Source: DASZHA01 sp035938265
Lineage (GTDB): Bacteria > Chloroflexota > Dormibacteria > DASZGP01
Direction of reading: 5' to 3'
DNA length: 42,754 bases
Assembly: GCA_035938265.1 (NCBI GenBank)
Contig: DASZHA010000001.1
Location: 1-42,754 of the forward strand
Below are positions 7,087 through 14,870 of the stretch, in pieces (position 1 is the first letter of the stretch; each line of letters begins with the position of its first letter). Both the position numbers and the translations under genes were made by a program. The notes under the pieces are model-generated. The model did no database searches. It saw only the letters and a list, made by a program, of their open reading frames with translations, and had not been told where the DNA came from.

Positions 7087-7123
7087 GTTTTTCGGTGCAT
7101 GGCGCCGAGGGAGGCTCTCGCAG

Positions 7124-8296
7124 ATGTCTGACGCCGTAATCATTGACGCTGTTCGCACCCCAGTAGGGAAGAAGAACGGCGCCCTCAGCAGGGTCCGCCC
7201 CGACGACATGCTCGCCCTCGCGCTTCGCGAGCTTGTGGACCGCGTCAAGCTCGACCCCGCCGAGGTTGAGGACGTGGTTGCCGGCTGCGTCTCCCAGGTG
7301 GGGGAGCAGTCGATGAATATGGCTCGCGAGGCGGCGCTTATCGCCGGCTTCCCGGTGGACGTCCCCGGCACCACCGTGGAGCGCTTTTGCGGGTCCGGCC
7401 AGCAGGCGGTCAACTTCGCCGCCCAGGCGGTAAAGGCGGGGGCCATGGACGTGGTCATCGGTGGTGGCGTCGAGTCAATGAGCCGGATCCCGATGGGCTC
7501 GGACCTCTCCGGTCCCGACCCGCTGGGCGACAGCGTCGGTCCCATCAGCCCCAAGCTCAGCGACCTTTACGAGATCATCCCCCAGGGGCTCTCCGCCAAC
7601 CGCGTCGCATTGAAGTACGGCATCGACCGCGAGCAGATGGACCGCTTCTCCCTCGAGAGCCACCAGAAGGCGATTGCCGCCATCGACGACGGCCGCTTCA
7701 AGAACGAGGTCGTGCCCGTCGAGGTCCAGGACAACGGCAACTCCCATCTCGTGGACACCGACGAGGGCCCGCGCCGCGAGACCTCCTACGAGAAGATCGC
7801 GTCACTGCCCCCGGCCTTTGAGCCCGAGGGCATGATCACCGCGGGCAACTCCAGCCAGATCTCAGATGGCGCTTCCGCGGTGCTGGTCATGAGCGAGGAG
7901 AAGGCGAAGCAGCTGGGCCTCAAGCCACGTGCCCGCATCATCGCCACCGCCGCTGTCGGCACCGACCCCACCCTGATGCTGGAGGGCCCCATCCCGGCCA
8001 CCGCCAAGGTGCTCAAGAAGGCGGGCCTGGAGCTCAAGGACATCGACCTCTTCGAGGTCAACGAGGCCTTTGCGGCCGTCGTCCTGGCCTGGCTAAAGGA
8101 GACCGGCGCCGACCCCGAGAAGGTCAACTACAACGGCGGTGCGATTGCGCTGGGCCACCCGCTGGGCTGCAGCGGCGCCAAGCTGATCACCACCACCCTG
8201 AACGAGCTGGAGCGCCAGGACGCCCGCTATGGCCTGGTCACGATGTGCATCGGGCACGGCATGGGGACGGGCACAATCATCGAGCGGCTCAACTAG
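7124..8296 (+). CDS. Acetyl-CoA C-acyltransferase (thiolase)
   Basis: Thiolase of 390 aa, the usual length. It catalyses cleavage of 3-ketoacyl-CoA, or the reverse condensation. The nucleophilic Cys89 is in VERFCGSG, His345 in ALGHPLGCSG and the second catalytic Cys375 in TMCIGHGMGTG; this spacing matches biosynthetic and degradative thiolases. ATG 7124 has a good Shine-Dalgarno (GAGGGAGG) nine bases upstream. An acyl-CoA dehydrogenase is encoded 0.3 kb downstream, supporting a beta-oxidation role, though the two are separated by a convergent pilin gene. Sequence alone does not decide acetoacetyl-CoA versus long-chain specificity. Confidence 0.93.
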   Translation: MSDAVIIDAVRTPVGKKNGALSRVRPDDMLALALRELVDRVKLDPAEVEDVVAGCVSQVGEQSMNMAREAALIAGFPVDVPGTTVERFCGSGQQAVNFAAQAVKAGAMDVVIGGGVESMSRIPMGSDLSGPDPLGDSVGPISPKLSDLYEIIPQGLSANRVALKYGIDREQMDRFSLESHQKAIAAIDDGRFKNEVVPVEVQDNGNSHLVDTDEGPRRETSYEKIASLPPAFEPEGMITAGNSSQISDGASAVLVMSEEKAKQLGLKPRARIIATAAVGTDPTLMLEGPIPATAKVLKKAGLELKDIDLFEVNEAFAAVVLAWLKETGADPEKVNYNGGAIALGHPLGCSGAKLITTTLNELERQDARYGLVTMCIGHGMGTGTIIERLN

Positions 8297-8338
8297 GCCT
8301 TCTGCCGTTGGCTACAGGTCGCCTGGACCGAAGGGAAT

Positions 8339-8364
8339 CTCGCGGCCCTCACACGGGCCGCGAG
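8339..8364. terminator. Bidirectional hairpin between thiolase and pilin
   Basis: A perfect 10-bp stem, CTCGCGGCCC (8339-8348) with GGGCCGCGAG (8355-8364) and a 6-base loop, lies between two convergent stop codons. There is no clear T-run on either side, so it may act as a weak or factor-assisted terminator for both genes. Confidence 0.55.
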
Positions 8365-8365
8365 C

Positions 8366-8572
8366 TCACGACGAGGCGTTCTTCATCGTGGTCTGGATGT
8401 CACTCCACATGTTCACCGTCTGGTTACCGACGATGATCACGACCACTATCAGGATGATGACCACCAGGCTGATGATGAGGGCGTACTCCACCATTCCCTG
8501 GCCGGTTTCAGTCTCGTCCCGGTCGAAAAACCGGGACATGACCAGGCCGGTGTATGAGGCCATGCGATTCAT
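8366..8572 (-). CDS. Flp/Fap-type pilin
   Basis: A 68-aa tight-adherence (type IVb, Flp) pilin. It carries the class-defining cleavage motif G-XXXX-EY (GQGMVEY) followed by a hydrophobic helix, ALIISLVVIILIVVVIIVG, and a short polar tail. Cleavage after the first Gly would give a mature pilin of about 44 residues, typical of Flp. The start is chosen at ATG 8572, seven bases after a minus-strand TATGAT; ATGs at 8584, 8581 and 8563 are alternatives and none has a good Shine-Dalgarno. No tad assembly genes are in the window, so the secretion machinery must lie elsewhere. Confidence 0.88.
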   Translation of the reverse strand: MNRMASYTGLVMSRFFDRDETETGQGMVEYALIISLVVIILIVVVIIVGNQTVNMWSDIQTTMKNASS

Positions 8573-8629
8573 GCCAAGCATCATAGAAGTCACAATGCGA
8601 ATTTCCACACCTAGGACCGTGACGACAAC

Positions 8630-9781
8630 GTGACGAGCCCGTACTTCACCGACGCCCACGAGGAGCTCCGAAAGTCGGTCCGGAAGTTTGTCGAAACCGA
8701 GCTTGCCCCGCACGCCCGGGAGTGGGAGGAAGCGGCGTATTTCGATGACTGGGTATTCCCCCGCATGGGCGAGCTCGGCTTTTTGGGGCTGGGCTATCCC
8801 GAGGAGATCGGGGGCCAGGGCGGTGACTACTTCCACAAGGTCGTGCTCTCCGAGGAGATGTCGCGCTCGGGCGCCGGTGGCCTGGGAATGGCGGTGGCAG
8901 TGCAGACCGACATGGCCACGCCGCCGATCCTCAAGTTCGGCAGCGACGCCCAGATCGAGGAGTTCCTGGTCCCCGCGATCAAGGGCACCAAGGTCGCCTG
9001 CCTGGGCATCACCGAGCCCAACGCCGGCTCTGACGTGCAGAACATCGCCACCTGGGCCCGGCCAGACGGCGACGACTGGATCATCAACGGCAGCAAGATG
9101 TTCATCACCAACGGCATGCGGGCTGACTTCATAACACTGGTGGTCCGCACCAGCGAGGACCGCAAGCGCGGCTTCGAGGGCGTCACCCTCTTCCTCGTCG
9201 ACACCAAGACCCCGGGCTTCCATCGCAGTCGCAAGCTGGAGAAGGTTGGGATGCTGTCGTCGGATACCGCCGAGCTGGCCTTCGAGGACATGCGCGTCCC
9301 CAGGGAGGCGGTCCTCGGCGAGGTCGGCCAGGGCTTCGCCAACATCATGTGGGAGCTGCAGGGGGAGCGCATGATCAGCGCCGCCGGCGCCATCGCCGGG
9401 GCCCAGCTGACCTTCGATGGCACCCTGGCGTACGCCAAGCAGCGCGAGGCCTTCGGCAAGCCGATCGGCCAGCACCAGGTGATCAAGCACATGCTCGTCG
9501 ACATGGCGGTCAAGATCGACGTCGCCCGCGAGTACAACTACGCGATCGCCAAGCGCTTCGGCGACGGCGAGTACCCGGTCAAGGAGATCTCGATCTGCAA
9601 GCTGGTCTCGGGCCAGGTGGCCCACGAGATCGCCGACATGTCGCTGCAGATCTGGGGCGGCGCCGGCTACATGTCGGACAACCCGGTGCAGCGGTCCTGG
9701 CGCGACACCCGCCTGATTCGGATTGGCGCCGGCACCGACGAGATCATGAAGGAGGTCATCGGCAAGAGCCTCGGGCTTTAG
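8630..9781 (+). CDS. Acyl-CoA dehydrogenase (long-chain/isovaleryl-type)
   Basis: Flavoprotein of 383 aa that introduces a 2,3-double bond into acyl-CoA. The FAD-binding ITEPNAGSDV motif is at ~127-136 and the C-terminal GAGTDEIMKEVIG at ~368-380. In medium-chain enzymes the catalytic Glu lies in YEGT; here that position is Gly/Ala, as in long-chain and isovaleryl-CoA dehydrogenases, which use a Glu in an earlier helix. Glu246 in LQGERM fits that alternative base. The start is GTG 8630. It probably works with the thiolase; electron-transfer flavoprotein genes are not in the window. Confidence 0.9.
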   Translation: MTSPYFTDAHEELRKSVRKFVETELAPHAREWEEAAYFDDWVFPRMGELGFLGLGYPEEIGGQGGDYFHKVVLSEEMSRSGAGGLGMAVAVQTDMATPPILKFGSDAQIEEFLVPAIKGTKVACLGITEPNAGSDVQNIATWARPDGDDWIINGSKMFITNGMRADFITLVVRTSEDRKRGFEGVTLFLVDTKTPGFHRSRKLEKVGMLSSDTAELAFEDMRVPREAVLGEVGQGFANIMWELQGERMISAAGAIAGAQLTFDGTLAYAKQREAFGKPIGQHQVIKHMLVDMAVKIDVAREYNYAIAKRFGDGEYPVKEISICKLVSGQVAHEIADMSLQIWGGAGYMSDNPVQRSWRDTRLIRIGAGTDEIMKEVIGKSLGL

Positions 9782-9792
9782 CCCGGTCGGGG

Positions 9793-10296
9793 TCAGAAGA
9801 CGGGCTTGAGCTTGTCCAGGGTCTCCTGCACCGCCTCGCCGATGGTCTTGCGACCGGCGAGGACGGGGAAGAAGTTGGTGTCGCCGAGCCAGCGGGGCAC
9901 GACGTGCTGGTGGATGTGGTCGTCGATTCCGGCGCCCGCCGCCCGGCCGAGGTTATAGCCGATATTGAAGCCCTGGGGCGAAGAGACCTTGTCGATGGCG
10001 TCCATCGAGCGGTGGGTCAGCTCCATGATCTCGGCCGCCGTCTCCGGGCTCAGGTCTTTGATCTGCGAGAGGTGGGCTATGGGCGCGACCATGACGTGGC
10101 CGTTGGCATACGGGTAGAGGTTCATGATCACGAAGGCCTTGTCGCCACGGTGGAGGATGAGGCGGTCGTTCTCCAGCGCCTCGCACAGCGGACACCCCTC
10201 CGACTGGGGCGCCTTGAGGTACTCCATCCGCCAGGGCGCCCAGATCGGCTGGGCCGCGTCGGGCGTGGGCCGGTCCGATCGATCCTCCGCGGTCAC
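9793..10296 (-). CDS. HIT family hydrolase/phosphorylase
   Basis: A 167-aa histidine-triad protein with the catalytic motif DDHIHQHVVPRW (His127, His129, His131). An N-terminal CPLC (35-38) is probably part of a zinc site, a layout typical of bacterial Ap4A-type HIT proteins. Family members cleave nucleotide phosphoramidates or dinucleoside polyphosphates. The start is GTG 10296; a minus-strand GATAAT (10303-10308) lies six bases upstream, suggesting a leaderless transcript. Convergent with the acyl-CoA dehydrogenase at 11 bases. Confidence 0.9.
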   Translation of the reverse strand: MTAEDRSDRPTPDAAQPIWAPWRMEYLKAPQSEGCPLCEALENDRLILHRGDKAFVIMNLYPYANGHVMVAPIAHLSQIKDLSPETAAEIMELTHRSMDAIDKVSSPQGFNIGYNLGRAAGAGIDDHIHQHVVPRWLGDTNFFPVLAGRKTIGEAVQETLDKLKPVF

Positions 10297-10302
10297 CGGG
10301 CA

Positions 10303-10308
10303 ATTATC
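10303..10308 (-). promoter_or_regulatory. Putative -10 hexamer of the HIT gene
   Basis: Minus-strand GATAAT, with six bases between it and the GTG start (10296). Another example of the start-proximal hexamer. Confidence 0.4.
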
Positions 10309-10345
10309 GGGGCAGGCTGGGCGGATGCCGCCTCATCGCCCCGGG

Positions 10346-10828
10346 TCAGAGCGTCCTATCGTAGAAGAACTCGGTGGTCTGGCTGAGATCGTGGAGGTCC
10401 CGGGTGGCCGGCCCGCGATGATAGCCGCACGCCTCATAGAGCCGGTGGGCGTCGACGAACCGGGTGTCGGTCCAGAGCTCGACGCGTTTCCCGCCGCGGC
10501 CGCGGACCTCGTCCTCGACCAATGCCACGAGGCGGCGTCCAAGTCCCTGCCGCCGCGCCCAGGGGGCGATGTACAGCTTTTGCAGCAGCCACGCGCCGGC
10601 CCCGGGGGCCGGCTGCGTCCCGATTGAACCTACGACCCGTCCGGCTGCCTCCACGATCCAAAATCGTCCCTTGTGGTCGGCGTAGTAGGTCGCGATGGCG
10701 AGCAGCTCCGGCGCCTCGCCGTGGACGTCGAGCACACACCCCGGGTACTCCGCCCAGCACCCGCCAACCAGGCCGACCAGGTCCCAGGCGTCGTCGTCGC
10801 GACCGTCCCGGATAAGCACCTCGTCCAT
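10346..10828 (-). CDS. GNAT family N-acetyltransferase
   Basis: A 160-aa acetyltransferase-fold protein. The acetyl-CoA-binding motif is visible as WARRQGLGRRLVALVEDE, preceded by the beta-4 strand KLYIAP and followed by the C-terminal HRLYEACGYHRG motif (Gly-Tyr near the end). The substrate is unknown. ATG 10828 is the natural start for the conserved N-terminal strand VLIRDGRDDD. It is transcribed toward the HIT gene, with about 50 bases between them, so the two may be co-transcribed. Confidence 0.88.
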   Translation of the reverse strand: MDEVLIRDGRDDDAWDLVGLVGGCWAEYPGCVLDVHGEAPELLAIATYYADHKGRFWIVEAAGRVVGSIGTQPAPGAGAWLLQKLYIAPWARRQGLGRRLVALVEDEVRGRGGKRVELWTDTRFVDAHRLYEACGYHRGPATRDLHDLSQTTEFFYDRTL

Positions 10829-10895
10829 GTGGTGCGAGGGTATCGCACCTCCGAATGCGCCCTCCGTAGGGTCGGGCCCGGCGCCGTGCTCGCGC

Positions 10896-10901
10896 TAGAA
10901 T
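10896..10901 (+). promoter_or_regulatory. -10 element of tRNA-Ala
   Basis: TAGAAT, 12 bases before the first base of tRNA-Ala. A stable RNA must have a promoter here, so this supports TAGAAT as a genuine -10 in this genome. Confidence 0.55.
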
Positions 10902-10913
10902 TGGCGCCTGCCT

Positions 10914-10986
<73 letters not shown>

Positions 10987-11009
10987 TTTCGCCACTTGGG
11001 AGGGCCCCG

Positions 11010-11624
11010 ATGACCATCGACACTGACAGCCTTAACGCACTCGGTCACCGCTACGACCTGCTGCAGCACACCTTCTACCAGCGCTGGGTCGCCGGCGAGC
11101 TGACCCATGAAGAGCTCGACGACTATGCCGGCCAGTACGCCCACGTCGTGGCCGGCCTGCCGCGGTGGCTCGAGGCCGCCGCCGACGTTGACCCCGACCA
11201 CGCGGCGGCGTTGCGCGCCCACGCGCGCGAGGAGGCAGGCCACGTCGCGATCTGGGACGAGTTTGCCCGCGCACTCGGCCCCGACCGCGAGGTGGACGCC
11301 CCCCACCGCGCCACCGCCGAGCTCCTGGCGCGCTGCGACCGGTTGGCCGCCGAGGGCCACGGCGCGGCCGTGTCGTGGGCGCTCGAGGCGCAGTCCCCGG
11401 AGGTCTCGGCGACCAAGCTCAGCGGACTGGCGGAGCACTACGCCATCGACGCTGCTAACGGCGGTCGGTACTTCGCTCTCCACGCCGAGCGCGACATCGA
11501 GCACCGCGAGGAGCTCGCTGGCGTCATCGACCGCGACGCGGGTGCGTCGGAGGCCGCCGAGCAGGTGCTCGCCGGTCTTTGGGACCTGCTGACCTCGGTC
11601 GACCGCACCGTCCCGGCAAGCTGA
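11010..11624 (+). CDS. Haem-oxygenase-fold (TenA/PqqC/CADD-like) iron-containing protein
   Basis: A 204-aa all-helical protein of the haem-oxygenase-like superfamily that includes TenA, PqqC and CADD-type di-iron oxidases. Putative metal ligands are spread as in the di-iron branch: HTFYQRW and YAGQYAHVV near the N-terminus, AREEAGHVAIWDEF in the middle, and EHYAIDAANGGRYFALHAERDIEHREE near the end (quoted as separate motifs: EHYAIDAANGG, YFALHAERDIEH). The start is ATG 11010 with Shine-Dalgarno GGAGGG; an upstream in-frame ATG at 10941 lies inside tRNA-Ala and is rejected. The substrate is unknown. Confidence 0.75.
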   Translation: MTIDTDSLNALGHRYDLLQHTFYQRWVAGELTHEELDDYAGQYAHVVAGLPRWLEAAADVDPDHAAALRAHAREEAGHVAIWDEFARALGPDREVDAPHRATAELLARCDRLAAEGHGAAVSWALEAQSPEVSATKLSGLAEHYAIDAANGGRYFALHAERDIEHREELAGVIDRDAGASEAAEQVLAGLWDLLTSVDRTVPAS

Positions 11625-11625
11625 G

Positions 11626-11642
11626 CCCCGGGCGCGCCGGGG
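11626..11642 (+). terminator. Short GC hairpin after the TenA-like gene
   Basis: CCCCGG (11626-11631) pairs with CCGGGG (11637-11642) around a 5-base loop, just after the stop codon. There is no T-run, so terminator activity is uncertain. Confidence 0.3.
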
Positions 11643-11666
11643 ATTCTCCTGGCGCGCCGCGCCCAA

Positions 11667-11672
11667 TAGAAT
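11667..11672 (+). promoter_or_regulatory. Putative -10 element of leuS
   Basis: TAGAAT, 10 bases before the leuS ATG, with no Shine-Dalgarno between. It predicts a leaderless leuS message; no T-box leader fits in this space. Confidence 0.5.
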
Positions 11673-11682
11673 TCAACGCCTG

Positions 11683-14136
11683 ATGGCGAAGGGCGCCTAC
11701 AACCCGGCGGAGATCGAGGCGCGCTGGCAGGACAGGTGGGCCAGCGACGACTTGTACCGTGCCGTCGACTTCGATGAGTCACGGCCGAAGTGGTACGCAC
11801 TGGTGATGTTCCCCTACACGTCGGGTGACCTCCACGTTGGTCACTGGTTCGCCTATGTCGGTCCCGACGTGCACGCCCGCTACAAGCGGATGCGCGGCAA
11901 CAACGTGCTCTTCCCCTTCGGCTTTGACGCCTTCGGGCTGCCCGCCGAGAACGCCGCCATCAAGGACGGCATCCAGCCGGCCGAATTCACGCGCGCCAAC
12001 ATGGAGCGGATGATGGTGCAGCTGCGAACCCTGGGCGCGGCCTTCGACTTCAGCCGCAAGGTCGACACCAGCGACCCCGGCTACTACCGCTGGACCCAGT
12101 GGCTCTTCATCCAGCTGTTCAACAAGGGCCTGGCCTACCGCGCCGAGGCGCCGGTCAACTGGTGCCCCAAGGACCAGACGGTGCTGGCCAACGAGCAGGT
12201 CATCGACGGCCGCTGCGACCGCTGCGGCACCCTGGTGATCAAGAAGGAGCTGGAGCAGTGGTTCTTCAAGATCACCGACTACGCCGACGAGCTGCTGAAC
12301 TTCGACGGCCTCGACTGGCCGCAGCCGGTGGTGACGCAGCAGACCAACTGGATCGGGCGGTCGGAGGGCTGTGAGGTCGACTTCACGGCCCTGACCACCG
12401 ATGGTGGACAGGAGAAGATGGGGATCTTCACCACCCGGCCTGACACCCTGTTTGGTGTCACCTTCATGGTGCTGGCGCCAGAGCACCCGTTGGTGGAAAA
12501 AGTGACCACCAAGGAGCAGCGGACCGAGGTGGAGGCCTATGTCGAGCAGGCCCGCAATGAAACCGAGATCGAGCGGCAATCGACCGAACACGAGAAGACT
12601 GGCGTCTTCACCGGCGGCTACGCCGTCAACCCACTCAACGACGAGAGGGTGCCGATCTGGGTCGCGGACTACGTCCTGATGACATATGGCACCGGCGCCA
12701 TCATGGCCGTGCCCGCCCACGACGAGCGCGACTTCGAGTTCGCCAAGAAGTTCGGGCTGCCCATCCGCCAGGTCATCAGCCCCACTGGCCAACCAACCGA
12801 GCTGGAGGAGGCGTACACCGGGGAGGGCGTCCTGATCAACTCCGGCCGCTTCGACGGCCTGACCACGCCGCAGCCGGCGCTGGCGGAGGTCTGCAACTAC
12901 GTGAGGGCGCAGGGGTGGGGCGAGCCCAGCATTGCCTACCGGCTGCGCGACTGGCTGATCAGCCGCCAGCGGTACTGGGGCGCGCCGATCCCCATCGTCT
13001 ACTGCGGGGAGCACGGCGCGGTGCCGGTGCCCGACGAGCAGCTGCCGGTGCTGTTGCCCGAGACCGACGATTTCAAGCCCCAGGGCGAGTCGCCCCTGGC
13101 CGCGGTCAAGGAGTACGTCGAGACCACCTGCCCGGTCTGCGGCAAGCCCGCCCGGCGCGACACCGACACCATGGACACCTTCGTCGACTCGTCCTGGTAC
13201 TACCTGCGCTATACGTCGCCCAACGAGGAGACGGCAGCTTTCGACCGCCTCGCCGTGGACTTCTGGATGCCCGTCGACCAGTACATGGGCGGCGTGGAGC
13301 ATGCCATCCTGCACCTGCTCTACAGCCGCTTCTTCGTCAAGGCGCTGCGGGACTGCGGGCTGCTCTCCATCAACGAGCCCTTCGTTCGCCTCCGCAACCA
13401 GGGAATGATCGTGTACGGCAGCGGCAAGATGTCGAAGTCCAAGGGCAACGTGATGGCCCCCGACCAGATGGTCAAGAGCCATGGCGCTGACTCGGTTCGG
13501 CTCTACATGCTCTTCATCGCCCCATGGTCAGACGGCGGCATGTGGACCGAAAGCGGGATCGACGGCACCAGGCGGTTCCTCAACGGCGTCCACTACCTCG
13601 TAACCAGCACCTACCCAAAGGACGCGACCGCCGCCATTGGCACGCCCGAAGAGCGCGAGCTGGTGCGGCTCACCCACCAGACCATCCGCGCCTGCACCCA
13701 GGACATCGAGGCCTTCGAGTTCAATACCTACGTCTCCAGTCTGATGAAGCTGCGCAACGCCCTCCAGGACGTCCATGCGACGGAGCTGGCCCGGTCGGTT
13801 GAATACCGCCGCGCAATCGACGCCCTCCTGCAGCTGATGGCACCGGCGGCGCCGCACCTGGCCGAGGAGCTGTGGTCGGCGACCGGCCACGAGTACTCCG
13901 TCCACCAGCAGCCCTGGCCGCAGCATGACGAGAGCCTGGCGGCCGTGGACGAGTTCGAGCTCGTGGTCCAGGTCAATGGCAAGGTGCGCGACCGGCTGAT
14001 GATCCCGGTGGGGACCGACGAGGACCACGTTCGCCACACGGTGCTTTCGCGACCGCGGGTTAGCGATCTGCTCGATGGCAAATCCCCCCGCAAGATCATC
14101 TACGTCCCCGGCAAAGTCTTCTCGATCGTCGTGTAG
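11683..14136 (+). CDS. leuS: Leucyl-tRNA synthetase
   Basis: Class I synthetase of 817 aa that charges tRNA-Leu. The HIGH-type motif is HVGH (residues 51-54) and the KMSKS motif is intact (582-586, in GSGKMSKSKGNV). A zinc-type Cys cluster (CPKDQT and CDRCGT) flanks the connective peptide, and the editing (CP1) domain includes MTYGTGAIMAVPAHDERDFEF around 335-350, with the usual GTG-MAVPAHD signature. Length and motifs are those of ordinary bacterial LeuRS. No Shine-Dalgarno is seen; a TAGAAT 10 bases upstream suggests a leaderless transcript. Confidence 0.97.
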   Translation: MAKGAYNPAEIEARWQDRWASDDLYRAVDFDESRPKWYALVMFPYTSGDLHVGHWFAYVGPDVHARYKRMRGNNVLFPFGFDAFGLPAENAAIKDGIQPAEFTRANMERMMVQLRTLGAAFDFSRKVDTSDPGYYRWTQWLFIQLFNKGLAYRAEAPVNWCPKDQTVLANEQVIDGRCDRCGTLVIKKELEQWFFKITDYADELLNFDGLDWPQPVVTQQTNWIGRSEGCEVDFTALTTDGGQEKMGIFTTRPDTLFGVTFMVLAPEHPLVEKVTTKEQRTEVEAYVEQARNETEIERQSTEHEKTGVFTGGYAVNPLNDERVPIWVADYVLMTYGTGAIMAVPAHDERDFEFAKKFGLPIRQVISPTGQPTELEEAYTGEGVLINSGRFDGLTTPQPALAEVCNYVRAQGWGEPSIAYRLRDWLISRQRYWGAPIPIVYCGEHGAVPVPDEQLPVLLPETDDFKPQGESPLAAVKEYVETTCPVCGKPARRDTDTMDTFVDSSWYYLRYTSPNEETAAFDRLAVDFWMPVDQYMGGVEHAILHLLYSRFFVKALRDCGLLSINEPFVRLRNQGMIVYGSGKMSKSKGNVMAPDQMVKSHGADSVRLYMLFIAPWSDGGMWTESGIDGTRRFLNGVHYLVTSTYPKDATAAIGTPEERELVRLTHQTIRACTQDIEAFEFNTYVSSLMKLRNALQDVHATELARSVEYRRAIDALLQLMAPAAPHLAEELWSATGHEYSVHQQPWPQHDESLAAVDEFELVVQVNGKVRDRLMIPVGTDEDHVRHTVLSRPRVSDLLDGKSPRKIIYVPGKVFSIVV

Positions 14137-14156
14137 CCGCTTTCCTCGCAGCATCT

Positions 14157-14190
14157 TGTTCCAGTCGCTCATCGTATTATACTAGATAGT
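14157..14190 (+). promoter_or_regulatory. AT-rich promoter region upstream of comEA
   Basis: The 131-base gap between leuS and comEA contains an AT-rich patch (TATTATACTAGATAGT, ~14175-14190). It holds overlapping TATTAT and TATACT hexamers, with a TTGTTC about 15 bases before TATACT. It is a plausible comEA promoter; which hexamer is used cannot be decided. Confidence 0.35.
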
Positions 14191-14267
14191 GATTCGGCGC
14201 AGACAAACACACTGACCAGGCTACCGTGGCCGGCGGCCACTGGGTTGGGGGAGGGGACAGGTTGGAT

Positions 14268-14852
14268 ATGGGACGCGACATTGCGCGCTATTGGCGAGCA
14301 GCCGCTGCCGTGGGTGCGGCCGTCATGGTCGGCGGGATCGGGTACCTCGGCTGGCGGCTGTCGTCGCCGGCGCCCGCGGAGGCGGTGGCCTCTGAGGCGA
14401 TCGCGGCCCAGGGTCGGGCGCCTGCTGACACCGGCACCAGCAGCAGCGCCAAGCTGCTGGTGGTCTACGTCAGCGGCGAGGTTGCCAACCCTGGCATGTA
14501 CCGCTTGCCTTCGGGGGCCCGGGTCGGAGACGCGCTGGCGGCGGCTGGTGGCGTCCTTGCGGACGCCGACCCCAGTCGCATGCCCAATGTCGCCGCCAAG
14601 CTGACGGACGGCAAGCAGGTCAAGGTGCCACGACGCGGCGCCTCGAGTTCGGCCGCCGCCAAGCTCGACATCAACACCGCCACCCAGGCCGAGCTCGACC
14701 TGCTGCCTGGGATGCCGCCTGGCTTGGGCCACGAGATCGTCGCGTTTCGCCAGCAGTACGGGCCTTTCAGCAGCCTGACCGACCTCAAAACGGTGCTGGG
14801 CCTCGACGCTGCCACGCTTGCCGCGATTCGCAAGTACCTGACGGTGGGCTAG
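14268..14852 (+). CDS. comEA: ComEA-type DNA-uptake receptor (SLBB + helix-hairpin-helix)
   Basis: A 194-aa single-pass protein. An N-terminal membrane anchor (residues ~10-30) is followed by a polar linker. A SLBB beta-grasp domain (~65-125, VVYVSGEVANPGMYRLP) is followed by a ComEA-type helix-hairpin-helix DNA-binding domain (KLDINTATQAELDLLPGM, and KYLTVG at the end). It binds incoming double-stranded DNA outside the membrane for transformation. I prefer ATG 14268, after a purine-rich stretch (14247-14260), over GTG 14226 or TTG 14262. comEC follows 18 bases downstream, an operonic arrangement. Confidence 0.9.
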   Translation: MGRDIARYWRAAAAVGAAVMVGGIGYLGWRLSSPAPAEAVASEAIAAQGRAPADTGTSSSAKLLVVYVSGEVANPGMYRLPSGARVGDALAAAGGVLADADPSRMPNVAAKLTDGKQVKVPRRGASSSAAAKLDINTATQAELDLLPGMPPGLGHEIVAFRQQYGPFSSLTDLKTVLGLDAATLAAIRKYLTVG

Positions 14853-14870
14853 GCAGCCCCGGGGGCGGCA

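Noticed and set aside
8366..9625. The long minus-strand frame running through the acyl-CoA dehydrogenase into the pilin
   Set aside because: Only the last ~68 codons (the Flp pilin) are real; the upstream part is antisense to the dehydrogenase.
11779..13482. A 567-codon reading frame antisense to leuS
   Set aside because: It mirrors leuS in another frame, has no recognisable domain, and its composition is that of GC-rich antisense; leuS is certain.
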